This document shows, in pieces, positions 33,250 to 44,579 of a stretch of 64,000 nt of DNA. Made by a program: the position numbers and the translations under genes. The DNA comes from Chaetoderma sp. LZ-2023a (Eukaryota; Mollusca; Caudofoveata; Chaetodermatida; Chaetodermatidae), in NCBI GenBank assembly GCA_034401795.1, contig CM067369.1, forward strand, positions 184,337,881 through 184,401,880. The letters are read 5' to 3'. Positions within the stretch are counted from its first letter, which is position 1. Every line of letters starts with the position of its first letter. Under the pieces are notes generated by a model. It saw only the letters and a list, made by a program, of their open reading frames with translations, was not told where the DNA came from and searched no databases.

Positions 33250-33990
33250 TATAGATTTGGATATATCGTCTAGATGGCTCATGCGCATACCATCACTATG
33301 GAGCTAGTGGTCGCGACCGCCGCCAACGTGAGTTCAGTAAATGGCAATTGCGCATGGCCGGGTATTCACTGACTGGCTGATGCAGACTAAATTATCTTTT
33401 GGTAATTTGAAGAGAAATTGAACAGACGCAAATATACATATTTTTATCAGAAATAAAATTGTATTGGCAATATTAATCTGACACAATTCGACCACGTAAT
33501 AGGTTTAGTAACAAAGACATATTATTTGGGAGACTATACATTAAATACTATGAAATTCGGCTTTTGAGGGGGTCATGAGCGATCTAGCAAATACATACAA
33601 AATCTATCGTCAATACGAAAAGACGGGATCGGATCACGTTGCGTATAACCAAAAGACCATGAACCGGGCCCGTGTTTTAGCACGTGATTTGAGTCCGGAT
33701 CCGGCTCCGCGTATTATTATCACCCAAAGTTGATGCTGGTTGAGCGATGTACAATACATACATAGACATCTTATAAGCGTAGACGGAAAGTCCTCATACC
33801 TTCACTATTGGGACAGTTGTCCCGACCGCCGGTGACATGAGTTCATTAAAATGCAACTGCGTATGTTCAACTGGCTGACGCAGACCACCATGCGCATATA
33901 TAGGCTAATCTGTCACATTATTCGACTACGTAATAGAATTATTAACAAAAACGTACTGTTTTGGAGACTATAATAAAGTACTATGATATA
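33250..33990. repeat. Direct duplication, two ~300-bp copies about 480 bp apart
   Basis: ATACCATCACTATGGAGCTA ... GACCGCCGCCAACGTGAGTT ... GACTGGCTGATGCAGAC ... ATTCGACCACGTAATAGG ... GGGAGACTATACATTAAATA (33290-33555) recurs as ATACCTTCACTATTGGGACA ... CGACCGCCGGTGACATGAGT ... ACTGGCTGACGCAGAC ... TTCGACTACGTAATAG ... TGGAGACTATAATAAAGTAC (33797-33983). Confidence 0.75.
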
Positions 33991-34339
33991 ACCCGGTCAG
34001 AAAAAGATTGGGAATATGTATGATAAATACGTGGTGATGTGTGCCAGACGATTATAGCCCTTCTATATGAAATGTAGACTAATAATACATAGGGCATCAC
34101 CTGGAAATGCACTCGTTTCAAGGTAAGCTTAAAGGAAACGCACTTCCATTTTATACTGTCCATTCATACACCGTACTACCGGAGTAGAGGTGGGGTAAGC
34201 TGGGTCAGAGCAACCAACTTTATGTGCATCATTATCAAACTTTTTCCTTTGATCTCACCGACGTTTGAAAAAAGTGTGAAAATCGGACCCAGCTTTCCTA
34301 TGTTTTGATTGGATTTTAGATCTAGAGGCTGTCGATAAG

Positions 34340-34865
34340 CACATGCCCCCTCAATAAATCACGTGCCTCCTGTCTTCCAAGGAGATGAGCTTAATGGTAA
34401 AGAGCGTAGTGATTGGCAAGGGTTAATGACAGTAATTAAGGATGATTGCCAGGCTATATATCTGGACCCGTCTTTTCCTGACTCTGGGAGCTCATTCGAG
34501 CATGAAGCCCTGCCACCTCGTTAAATCACGTGCCTCCTGGCATCCCATGAGGCGAGCTTAATTAGGGTAATTAGCACAATGATTGACAAGGGTTAATGAC
34601 AGGGTAATTAAAAATGATCTCTTGGAACCATGCGAAACTCTCAAGGGTTAATGTATTATGTAATGAGTGACAGCCTACATGTCTGGACTTGTCTTTTCCT
34701 GGGAGCTCGTTCAATCACGAAGCCCCGCCCCCTCGTTAAATCACGTGTCTCCTGGAATCCAATGAGGTGTGCTTAAGGGTAATTAAGAATGATTGATGGG
34801 CTACCTGTCTGGACACGTCTTTTTCTGACTGTGGGAACTCATACAATCATGGGAGAGTAATTCTA
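34340..34865. repeat. ~190-bp tandem units in the left arm
   Basis: Each unit has CCTCGTTAAATCACGTG(C/T)C, CTCCTGG.AT.CAATGAGG, AGGGTAATTA, TTGACAAGGGTTAATGACAG, CTGTCTGGAC.CGTCTTTT and GGGAGCTC.TTC. About three copies are here and about four inverted in the right arm (42960-43650). Confidence 0.8.
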
Positions 34866-35299
34866 AATGGTCGAGCTATAGCGTAAGGACAATTGTGAAA
34901 GGCGACTCTGTTAGTCTAACAGTTTGATCATTAAACTTCTGAACCTCATCATTTTTTAGCCATGACAATATACAAGGGTTGGTGTATCGCGTAAGGATTA
35001 AAATTAACTAGTCGAGCTTTAAAACATTTCTGACCATGTGTAGCGACCATCAGAGTCGTACAAAGATCAGCGAATCAATTTTCAATCATGTTAGATTAAT
35101 AACAACAACCTATTACATTTTTAACAGGCCTCGAGAGGCTGCACAATATTTGGAGAAAGTTGATTCAAGGTTTGGACAGGTTATAGACGATGATTCTTTC
35201 AATTTTCAATGTATTATATGTTTATGCATATGGGAGATGCCGCTATAAGACGCATATCTTATCGTACTTCCATTAGAACAAATACAATCTGTTTAAACC

Positions 35300-35460
35300 A
35301 ACGTCATCAACCAGTCAAATTAGTCTCAAAATATTCAACAGCTTACACCTATAGTTTTCTGGAAATTGCTAGCCAAGGAGTTCAGAGATTGATCGAGGTG
35401 TGGGTGGAGCATAGCTAGGGATGGGCAGGGAATAGCTAAAAATGGAAACGTCTTTTAGCA
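35300..35460 (-). repeat. F1 MITE fragment inside the left arm
   Basis: AACCAGTCAAATTAGTCTCA, AATATTCAACAGCTTACACC, TTTTCTGGAAATTGCTAGCC and GGATGGGCAGGGAATAGC. The CRE half is absent. Confidence 0.75.
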
Positions 35461-35489
35461 TACAGCATGCGATCAGTTATTCCATTATG

Positions 35490-35970
35490 ATAGCTTAATA
35501 GACTGTTAAGTTGTACAAATTGTAAAATACTCTGAAAGTAAATTGACTGGGCATTGTTGTCACCATAAGCAGTAACATCGTCCAGTCAATAGACCGTCAA
35601 GTCGTATTAATCGTATGTCTTTACTATTTAATAAACATTATGCAAAATACTTTGAAAGTAAATTGACTGGCCATTGCTGCCGCCGTAAGCAGTAACATCG
35701 TCTAGTCAACAGACCATCAAGTTGTAGGAATTGTATGTCTTTACAATTTAATAAACAGTATGTATAAGATTTTGAAACTAAATTGACTGGGCATTGTTGC
35801 TGCCATAAGCAGTAACATCATCCAGTCAAATTAGTTTCAAAATATTCAACAGCTTATACTTATAGTTTTATGAAAATTGCTAGTCAGAGAGTTCAGATAT
35901 CGATCGATCCCAACACGATCGACGTGTGGATGGAACTTAGCTAGGGATGCATGAGGCATAGTTAAAATGG
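35490..35970 (-). repeat. F1-derived element with triplicated hairpin module
   Basis: The hairpin module (GTATGTCTTTA.TATTTAATA, AATTGACTGGGCATTGTTG / CAGTAACATCGTCCAGTCAA, then GACCGTCAAGTCGTATTAAT) occurs three times in tandem, about 115-120 bp apart (35500, 35600, 35715). A single F1 GC-rich half follows, ending near 35970. Confidence 0.8.
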
Positions 35971-35999
35971 GTCGGTTCAGGTCTATTCCAAACATTAAA

Positions 36000-36295
36000 C
36001 ATATTGCTCTCCTCGTGTGCACATACACATGGCCGCAAGCCAGCCTGCATGCCCGCATACCCGCAAAACCATGTGTACACATGCACACACACCTGGCCGT
36101 ACACACATATGCACACATGTCCATGCACACGCCCGCACACATCACACACACATGCCTGCAAAGCCCGCATGCATGCCCACACACCCGCAAGCCCATATAT
36201 ACGCCCGCGTGCAAACCTGCCCATACTCACGCATGCACACCTGTCCATATGCATGTACGACCGTATGCATATGCATGCACACACACACACACTAT
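36000..36295. repeat. CA/GCAC-rich simple-sequence tract
   Basis: Interrupted ACACATGCACAC and GCCCGCA words. Overlapping ORFs on both strands are artefacts. The inverted counterpart is 41225-41560. Confidence 0.85.
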
Positions 36296-36534
36296 GACGA
36301 AATGTCTAACGTGATACATAATGCATAACCGTTTGTAAATTTGTGATACGGTTTCGTTAAGATTATTTTGAACTGTAACATATTCTGCTTATATTTACAC
36401 TTTTTTTACACACATTTGTATATACATATTTCAATTCTGTTATGGAGAGCGCCTGCTGGAATGGAATGACTGGTTAGGTTATCTAGCAAGTCATTTCACT
36501 GTTAAAAGTCCATGGCTGGTCTTCTCTCGGTCTG

Positions 36535-36790
36535 ATGGGAGGGGCATAGCTAAAAAATGGAAAGATCCATTAGCGCGCTGAGGGTAATTGGATATTCCAT
36601 TATAATTTCTTAATAGAACATCAAGTTGTGCGAATTGCATGTCTTTACTTTTTAATAAACATTATGTAGAATAATTTGAAACTAAATTGACTGGGGTTGC
36701 ATCCATAAGCAGTAGCATCGCCCAGTCAATTTACTTTCAACATATTCAACAGCTTACACGCATAGCTTTCTGGAAATCGCTAGGCACACA
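36535..36790 (-). repeat. Two F1 MITE fragments in the loop edge
   Basis: GGGAGGGGCATAGC / TGGAAAGATCCATT is an F1 end at 36535-36575. A second copy from GTGCGAATTGCATGTCTTTA through TTGACTGGGGTTGCATCCAT / CAGTAGCATCGCCCAGTCAA to TTTCTGGAAATCGCTAGG lies at 36620-36785. Confidence 0.7.
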
Positions 36791-37535
36791 TATTACCAAT
36801 CCTAAAAATTGGCATTATAGCTAACACAGTTTCACCAAGTTTGAAGTAAAGCTCCAGGGTGACTATAACGATCAGATCCATACATTCCACTCATAACAAA
36901 AAAATGCAATGACACAAAGTAGGCATACCCGAACTTAGCATTCGCTCAAGGCAATATTCGTATCAGCTGGGCTAGTAGAACTACACATTTCTCTATTCGC
37001 GAATGACCCGCACCCCGCCCCCAACCATCACTATGAATAACAAACATATAGTCTGCTCAGACTAGAGGGCCATATTCAACCTTCAACTACATCAAAATTC
37101 TAATTCTGGAAAAGAAAAAAAGAATGTGAGAAACAGACTTTGAAATGTATTTTAACACGAATATGGTGAAAGCAAGCTTAAACCATATCATTTTAAAAAC
37201 ATCTGCAGCCGACTAACGGGTAAAAACAGACAAAGCAAAATTTAGGTGAACAGCGTTTTTATTGCAACATTCCTCTTTGAAGCGCTATAAGCCTATAATC
37301 TAATAATTTATGGGCTAAGCTTTGGACGTTTTTATCATTTTTTGTTAAATCTAGCAATGATGTTATAATTGAAATCATCGGCAGTCCATGAATCCTCTGA
37401 TACAGAAGATATATGCAGAACTTTCCACAAAGAAGCGATAATAGGCCTGGACTGTAACGCCATTATTTGTCTTGCAAAAAACATTTAAAGTTATTTCTTA
37501 GCTGTACTGTAATATCTTTCAGCAACATAATAATA
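36791..37535. other. No recognised feature
   Basis: AT-rich loop sequence upstream of the mariner element. No ORF of note. Confidence 0.35.
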
Positions 37536-38845
37536 CGAGAGGTGTTCAGTTTATTTTGTCACAAGATTGCACGATTTCTTGCTGCACACTTTTGGTCAAT
37601 TATCTCACTCACAATACCTTTTTACAAAGCCCACGAGCTTACCGACACGCTAGTTTAGTTTGTTAAACGTTTTCAACATGCCAAGACATAAAACAAGCGA
37701 GAGAGCAGAGGGTATAATTCTCCATCTTTTGAGGAGGGGAATGACGCCGTCACTGATCAGAAATGAACTTTTGAAAGAAAACATCAGTGTCAGTGTGAGG
37801 ACCATTTATCGCGTAAAGAATAACATCGGAAAAGAACGACAATTGACGAATCTAACACATGGAAAATCTGCTACGTTGAAAATCAGAAGAAGACAAACTG
37901 TAGTATCAAAACAAGTGATAGACAAAGTGAAGAAAATGATAGCAAGAATTAAGCCACCGACACAACGTGAGATGAGAAATCTATTAGGAATTAGTTTGGG
38001 ATCCGTAAATAACACCATAAACAGTGTTATCAAGGCAAAACTGAGAAAAAAATGTTTGGTTCATAAACTATCCCTAGAGCAGGTTGAAAAGAGGAGGAAG
38101 AGGAGCTGGAGGCTGTACCTGAAGCTGTGTGCGGGGAAGTGGAAACACTTTGTCACCACAGATGAGGCTATGTTTCTATCTAGGTGGAAGCTACGGAAAA
38201 CGGCGAGTCTGTTATGTTAGGAAAGGACAAATTGATATGGATAAGTTGAAGTTTGTTAAACGTGACAGTCTCGCGCCTGGCTTCATGGTATGGGCAGGCG
38301 TTAGTCATTACGGAAAGACCAGTCTTAAATTCATTGATCGGAATGTGAAAATCAATGCTGATTATTACATCAAACATGTTTTGAGACCCTTTAGGAAACA
38401 TGATGTTCCCAAATTATTTCTAGGGAACAAACAAAAGGACATGGTTTTTCACCAAGATAGTGCCTCCTCTCATACTGCACGAAAGAGCTTAACATACTTA
38501 AAGAAGAACAATGTGAAATTCATTAGCCCTGAAGAATGGATGCGGAAGTCGCCGGATGCTGCCCCTATGGACTTTAGTATCTGGGGGATTGTCAAGCGCC
38601 GTCTACAGAAGAGGAAAGTTACAAGTCTTAACAGTCTAAAACGTGCTCTCAAAACCGAATGGAAGGCACTAAGTCAAACTATGATCAATAAAGCCCTTTC
38701 CTCTTGGCCTAAGCACTGTAGACTGATATATCATGCTCATGGGTCTCAAATTGAACATCTTCTGCAATGAAATTATTTTGTGATAAATTATTGTTGATTA
38801 AATACTTATTTGAAATTTGTGACAAAATAAACTGAACACCTCTCG
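37536..38845 (+). mobile_element. Mariner-like (DD37D) DNA transposon
   Basis: 29-bp perfect inverted repeats (left starts CGAGAGGTGTTCAGTTTATT, right ends AATAAACTGAACACCTCTCG), with TA at 37534-37535 and 38846-38847. The element is 1310 bp with one transposase reading frame broken once. It lies in the loop of the giant inverted repeat and is younger than it, because only one copy exists. Confidence 0.93.
37678..38770 (+). pseudogene. DD37D mariner-type transposase, one frameshift
   Basis: The first frame starts at the ATG at 37678 (MPRHKTSERAEG), carries the N-terminal helix-turn-helix DNA-binding region, and reaches the first catalytic motif TTDEAMF (Asp codon at 38161). One extra base at about 38172-38177 shifts the rest to the frame ending at 38770. 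That frame holds FHQDSASSHTA (second Asp codon at 38456) and SPDAAPMDFSIWG (third Asp codon at 38570). The 37 residues between the second and third Asp define DD37D, the maT-like branch of the Tc1/mariner superfamily. All three catalytic residues survive, so the single indel is the visible lesion. The combined length (about 360 codons) is normal for the family. Confidence 0.9.
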
Positions 38846-38872
38846 TATACACAATATTTACCTATTCAATGT

Positions 38873-39012
38873 CAATTTGCAGGCCAAGAGAAGGCTATCT
38901 TTAAAGGTTTACCACGGGGACTCAGTTATTGACCCAGTCATTCCAGCGGTAAATTTTCAAGAAATAGCCTTTTCTTGGGCTGCAAATGTGCATTCCCCAT
39001 GGCCACTACAGA
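38873..39012. repeat. F2 MITE, shortened
   Basis: TTTGCAGGCCAAGAGAAGGC, GTTTACCACGGGGACTCAG / GACCCAGTCATTCCAGCGGT and AGCCTTTTCTTGGGCTGCAA. It begins about 28 bp from the mariner right end and lacks TTAA edges. Confidence 0.7.
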
Positions 39013-39701
39013 GGTGCGTTATAAATCATTCAAATATCCCTATGAATACATAGTCTGATAAATCGATGATCAATTGGAAAAATACATGAATACAATTGGA
39101 TATTCTTTCATGCCAAATAACTATACAGAGTTATACTGTGGGTGTGCATTTGAGGAGTGCACACGTGCGCGGGGACGTATTGGGCTTGTGTGTGCATGTC
39201 GAGGTGTTTGTGATTGGGAGTGGGTGCATGGGCCCATTAGTAGTCTGTGGTAACAGAATGATTATTGGTAGTAAAACATACACTTAGTACAACTGACAGA
39301 CAATTCCATATTCATGACAGGTGTGTACGTGCGTGAGCGCTTTGGTGCTAGGGCAGCAACAACACCCAGTCAAATTAGTTAAAAATATTGTGCACCCGGA
39401 AATCCACACATGTGCCTGCAAATCCGCATGTGTGCCCGCAAATCCACGTGCTCAGGCCCCCCATATATAGGTGGACGCACATTTATACATGCTGTCGAGT
39501 GCTGGGTTCGCGCTTACATACAATCCTATAAAGTCTCAAATTCAATACATTTTCTCACTGGTTTAAACAGCCCAAAGGGTCGGACTTGTATTTTTATCTA
39601 CATGGTAGTTAGAGAAGCCTTAGGTAGTAAGAAGATTTCTACAGCTACAACCTTCACCAATAGAATTTATATTAAAATAATAGGTTTATCCTATGATCAA
39701 T
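39013..39701. other. No gene; F1 scrap
   Basis: GGCAGCAACAACACCCAGTC at about 39353 is a lone F1 hairpin arm. GTGTGCATG-like words and an open frame at 39410-39730 have no recognised content. Confidence 0.35.
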
Positions 39702-40359
39702 ATGCCAAGACATCAATGTCTCGAATGTGATTAAACATTTGCTAGGTCACATGACCTGAAGCGACATAAGACCGGATTTCATCGCTATGAAGACAGTGAG
39801 AATCTAGAGAGTGAAGATAAAGAAATGACAGTGATGAAGATGATAAGCCAAGGGATTCGGAGAGTGAAGCTTGTGATGACTCAATGGAGTCTGAGTGCAA
39901 TGATGCCTTAACGGAGTCTGAGAGCAATGATGATGAAAGTGATTTTGAAAAAGAAGGCATAGATAATGACTCAACGGAGTATGAGAGCGATGATAAAGGT
40001 CAAGATGAAAAAGAAGTCATAGGCAATCGGGAGCTCTTCAACATATTCCAAAATATTACAAGATGAGGGTGGTGAAGCGAACATAGCCATCAAGGGTGTA
40101 TATACTGTTGCGTTAGTTACACAGTGTACTGACATAATGAGCCAGTGGAGAAGGTTAGAGAACTTTACACTCATTAAAATAATTGCATAGGGAAACGAAA
40201 GATTTTATCACTGAGGGCTATGCATACGATGAAGCAGTCTTCGCAGCATTTCGCAAAAGGGAGTTTTTGATCATGGAGTACATAAGCAACAATCTATATG
40301 CCGACGTTGATGATGATGATGGATCTGATACTGAAAGTATTGATATGACTGATGCATAA
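39702..40359 (+). pseudogene. Decayed C2H2 zinc-finger / acidic protein ORF
   Basis: It starts MPRHQCLECD, then an in-frame TAA, then TFARSHDLKRHKTGFH: with the stop read through, this is C-x2-C-x12-H-x4-H, a classic C2H2 zinc finger right at the N-terminus. After a one-base shift near 39822 comes a long Asp/Glu/Ser-rich stretch (SESEACDDSMESECNDALTE and on to about 40000). A further frame gives TEGYAYDEAVFAAFRKREFL at about 40210-40270 and an acidic C-terminus ending TDA-stop at 40357. I cannot name the family. The order of one N-terminal finger, acidic middle and conserved-looking C-terminal helix suggests one ancestral protein of about 210 residues. It sits in the loop of the giant inverted repeat. 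Confidence 0.55.
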
Positions 40360-40502
40360 GGTATCAGTCTACCATAGACTTGTGGATCTCCAGAACATTG
40401 AGTATTTACTATATATGGTTTTCGGAAATATATGTTTATACTACTGCTGAATCCGATAACATTATAAGTATTGACGGCGATCATAATGACACCACAGACT
40501 AC

Positions 40503-41045
<543 letters not shown>

Positions 41046-41224
41046 GCTATTATTGATAACCTAAGCAGTCATTCCATTCCAACAGATACTCTCCATAACA
41101 GAATCGAAATATGTATATATGTAGTGTAAAAAAGTGTAAATATAAGCGGAATATGTTACGGTTCAAAATAATCTTAACGAAACCTTATCACACATTTACT
41201 AGCGGTTATGATTATTCATCACAT

Positions 41225-41400
41225 TGGACGTTTCATCATAGTGTGTGCATGCGTGCATGTGCATGGGCGGGTGTACATACTGTCGTCCGTGCATGCGTAT
41301 GTCCAGGTGTGCGTGCGGTCATACATACAGGCTTGGGGGCATGTGGGCATGTATGCAGGCTTGCGGGCGTATGTGCTGGTGTGCGTGCATGCATACGTAC

Positions 41401-41445
<45 letters not shown>

Positions 41446-41560
41446 TATGGCCAGGTGTGCAGTTGCGCATACACACGGTCTTGCGGCCATGTGGGCATGC
41501 GTGGGGGCTATGGCGCGCGTATGTATGCGCGGGGAGAGCAAAGCATTTAATGTTTGGAAT
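41225..41560. repeat. TG/GCGTG-rich tract in the right arm
   Basis: Inverted equivalent of 36000-36295, with a (GT)n run at about 41403-41438. ORFs through it are artefacts. Confidence 0.85.
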
Positions 41561-41564
41561 AGAC

Positions 41565-41870
41565 CTGAACGGTACATTTTGGCCATGCCCCACCGATCTC
41601 TAGCTAAGGTCCACCCACACCTCAATCATGTTGGGATCAGTCGATCTCTGAACTCCCTGAATAGCAATTTCCAGAAAACTATAAGTGTAAGCTGTTGAAT
41701 ATTTTGAAAGTAAATTGACTAGGCGATGTTATTGCTTATGGCGGGAACAACACCCAGTCAATTTACTTTCAAAGTATTTTGCATAATGTTTATTAAATAG
41801 CAAAGCCATACAATTTTTACAACTTGATGGTCTATTAAGCGATTATAGGAGAATAACCGATTGCCCACTG
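41565..41870 (+). repeat. F1-type element in the right arm, first unit
   Basis: CATGCCCCACCGATCTC, AGGTCCACCCACACCTC, CCTGAATAGCAATTTCCAGA, AATTGACTAGGCGATGTTAT / GGGAACAACACCCAGTCAAT and CATACAATTTTTACAACTTG. Confidence 0.8.
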
Positions 41871-41877
41871 CATGCTA

Positions 41878-42150
41878 ATAGACCTTTCCATATTTATCTA
41901 TGCCCAGCCCATCTCTAGCTAAGCTCCACCCACACCTCGATCGTGTTGGGATCAATCGATCTCTGGACTCCCTGATTAGCAATTTCCAGAGTGTAAGCTG
42001 TTGAATATTTTGAAACTAATTTGACTGGACAATGTTACTGCTTATGACGGCAACAACTCCCAATCAATTTAGTTTCAAAATATTATACATAATGTCTATT
42101 AAATTTTAAAGACATACAATTCGTAGAATTTTGAAGGTCTATTGACTGGA
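41878..42150 (+). repeat. F1-type element in the right arm, second unit
   Basis: AATAGACCTTTCCATATTTA, ATGCCCAGCCCATCTC, AAGCTCCACCCACACC, TTGACTGGACAATGTTACTG / GGCAACAACTCCCAATCAAT and CATACAATTCGTAGAATTTT. It is followed directly by another hairpin module (TTGACTGGACGATGTTACTG at about 42142). Confidence 0.8.
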
Positions 42151-42440
42151 CGATGTTACTGCTTATGGCGGCAACAACGCCCAGTCAATTTACCTTCAAA
42201 GTATTTTGCATTACGTTTTTTTGAATAATAAAGTCATACAATTCATACAACTTGACGGTCTATTAAACGATTATAATGTAATAACTGATTGCACGCTGCG
42301 TGCTAATAGACCTTTCCATTTTTAGCTATGCCACTCCCAAATCTAGCTACACTCCACCCACACCTTGATCGATCTGTGAACTCATTGGCTAGCAATTTCC
42401 AGAAAACTATAGGTGTAAGCTTTTGAATATTTTGAAACTA
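42151..42440 (+). repeat. F1-type elements in the right arm, third group
   Basis: A hairpin remainder (GGCGGCAACAACGCCCAGTC, CATACAATTCATACAACTTG), then a new F1 5' half (AATAGACCTTTCCATTTTTA, ACTCCACCCACACC) ending at AAATTGACTGGTTGATG. It parallels the left-arm modules at 35300-35960. Confidence 0.75.
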
Positions 42441-43833
42441 AATTGACTGGTTGATGATGTTGGTTTAAACAGATTTTATTTTTGTTCTAATGGAAGTACG
42501 ATAAGATATGCATCTTATAACGGAGTCTCTTATATGCATAAACACATAATCCATTTAAAACTGAAAGAATCATCATGTATAATGCGTCCAAACCCTGAGT
42601 CAACATAGACTGGATTTTTCTTCTCCAAATATTGCGCCGCCGCTCGAGTCCCATTAAAAATGTCATAGGTTGTTGTTATTAATCTAACATGATTGAAAAT
42701 CTATTCGTTGAACTTTGTACGACTCTGACGATCGTTACATCTGGTCGGAGTTGTTTAAAAGCTTAACGAGTTAATTTCAATCTGTCGGAGTAATAACTAA
42801 CCTGTTGTCCATACGCGATACATCAACCCTTGTACATTATCACAGCTAAAAATTGCTGAGGTTCAGAAGTTTAATGATCAGGCAATTATACTAACAGAGT
42901 CGTCTTCCACAATTGTCCTTATGCTATAGCTCGACCATTTAGACTTAATCTCCCACGATTGAAAGAGTTCCCAGTGTAAGAACAAGACATGTCGAGTTAT
43001 GTAGCCCATCAATTATTATTAATTACCCTTAAGCACACGTCATTGGATTCTAGGAGACACGTGACTTAACGAGGGGGCGGGGCTTTGTGATTGAACGAGT
43101 TCCCAGGAAAAGACAAGTCCAGACATGTAGCCACTCATTATGCAATACATTTACCCCTGGGCATTTGGCATTGCTCGAAGAGATCATTCTTAATTTTATC
43201 CTGTCATTAACCCTTGTCCATCATTAAGCTAATTACCCTTAAGCTCGCATCTTTGGATGGCGGGAGGCACGTGATTTAACGAGTGAGCGGGGCTTCATGC
43301 GCGAACGAGTTCCCAGTGTCAGGAAAAGTCGAGTCCAGACATGTAGCCCATCAATCATCCTTAATTACCCTGTCATTAACCCTCGTCATGCATCATTACG
43401 CTACTTACCCTTAAGCTCTACTTGTTAGATGGCAGGAGGCAAGGGACTTAATGAATGTGGGGGGGGGGGGGGGTTTGTGTGGGGCTTCACGCTCGAACAA
43501 GTTCCCAGAGTCAGGAAAAGACGAGTCCAGACATTTAACCCGTCAAACATGCATAATTATCCTTGTCAATCATTATGCTACTTACCATTAAGTCCACCTC
43601 CTTGGATGACATGAGACCCATGATTTAATGAGAGGGAGGGGCATATGGACAGCCTCTACATCTAACATTCAATCAAAACAGGGGAAAGCTGTGGTCCGAG
43701 TTTCACAACTTTTTCAAAAGGTGGTGAGATCAAACGAAAAAAGGTGATAATGATGCAAATATAGTCGGTTGCTCTGACACAGCAACTACTTAAAAGGTAT
43801 GAAAATCGGACCCCAGCTTACCCCCACCTCTAC

Positions 43834-44105
43834 TTACCGGCAATGAGTAACACGTATGGACACATTGAGGAACACGAGAACACGGGTAAAAAGAATTGCT
43901 GCAGAATTTCACGTGAGTGCATAATTCATAGTTGTTATAGATATTCACAAGGAACAAACCCTCACCTGTTGATATACATGAATGTGGCCATTACCACCTC
44001 CTGCGTCTGAATCCGGGAGGTCCGATTGCAACAAATAGATGATACAGGGCTGAAGAAGCCTGCCTTCATATTCCATTGGGTTTATTATAGTTTTGACAAA
44101 TAATT
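43834..44105. other. No recognised feature
   Basis: Unique-looking sequence just outside the giant inverted repeat. Confidence 0.35.
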
Positions 44106-44261
44106 TGGAGTGGGCGTGTGGGTTGGGTGGGGTCAGGGTGTCATGAGTGAGTGACTGCGACAGGGGGAGGAGATGAGAGTGAGAAAGGGAGTGATGGGGA
44201 CGGGGAGAGAGAGGGAGCAACAGATGCAAGAGAGAAAGAAAGATTGAGCAAATGAGAGGAA

Positions 44262-44303
<42 letters not shown>
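44106..44303. repeat. Purine-rich tract ending in (GA)n
   Basis: GGGAGTGATGGGGACGGGG then GAGAGAGGGAGC and about 42 bp of pure GA at 44262-44303. The Leu/Ser-rich minus ORFs are artefacts. Confidence 0.9.
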
Positions 44304-44306
<3 letters not shown>

Positions 44307-44394
44307 GATTTTCTAGACCACAGCTTCGCAACATGGCATCTGACGCCATTCAGTCCGGGCAAGTCTTTAACAAATCTAACTCATAGCAATGCAC

Positions 44395-44575
44395 GATTAT
44401 TGCAGCAACAGCTCTCAGCCAAGGTAGCTTCAGAAAATCCATCATCTTACCACTATAGCTATTTTACAATTTAGATTCTGGGAATTGAGGTTTTAAATTG
44501 ATTAACACGAGCAAAATATTTACTAAATTATAAATTTATCAAAGACATGCAATTCGTACACCTTCATGATTCCAA
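44395..44575 (+). repeat. Decayed F1 MITE fragment
   Basis: TGCAGCAACAGCTCTCAGCC and AAAGACATGCAATTCGTACA mark an old copy with the middle scrambled. Confidence 0.5.
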
Positions 44576-44579
44576 CAAA

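Larger units (their letters stand above)
34180..36484 (+). repeat. Left arm of a giant inverted repeat (partner 41056-43833)
   Basis: Order inward: AGTAGAGGTGGGG-TAAGCTGGG edge, a small AAGCTGGGTC / GGACCCAGCTT hairpin (34195-34294), three imperfect ~190-bp tandem units, a unique stretch (34870-35290), F1-derived hairpin modules (35300-35960), a CA/TG-rich tract (36000-36295), then CATAACCG...TTCAATTCTGTTATGGAGAG and GAATGACTGGTTAGGTTATC. Every block recurs inverted in 41056-43833. Confidence 0.88.
41056..43833 (-). repeat. Right arm of the giant inverted repeat (partner 34180-36484)
   Basis: From the loop outward: GATAACCTAAGCAGTCATTC, CTCTCCATAACAGAATCGAA, CGGTTATGATTATTCATCAC, a TG-rich tract, F1-derived modules (41565-42440), TGTTGGTTTAAACAGATTTT, a unique stretch, ~190-bp tandem units, a GGTCCGAG / ATCGGACCCC hairpin and CCAGCTTACCCCCACCTCTA. 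It is about 470 bp longer than the left arm because of extra F1 and tandem units. Confidence 0.88.

Noticed and set aside
34340..34865. Spaced ~190-bp units considered as a CRISPR-like array
   Set aside because: Units are long and similar throughout with no unique spacers, and the genome is eukaryotic.
35846..36328. Cys- and His-rich ORFs of 97-122 codons
   Set aside because: They run through the interrupted CA-rich tract, on both strands at once, with no conserved domain.
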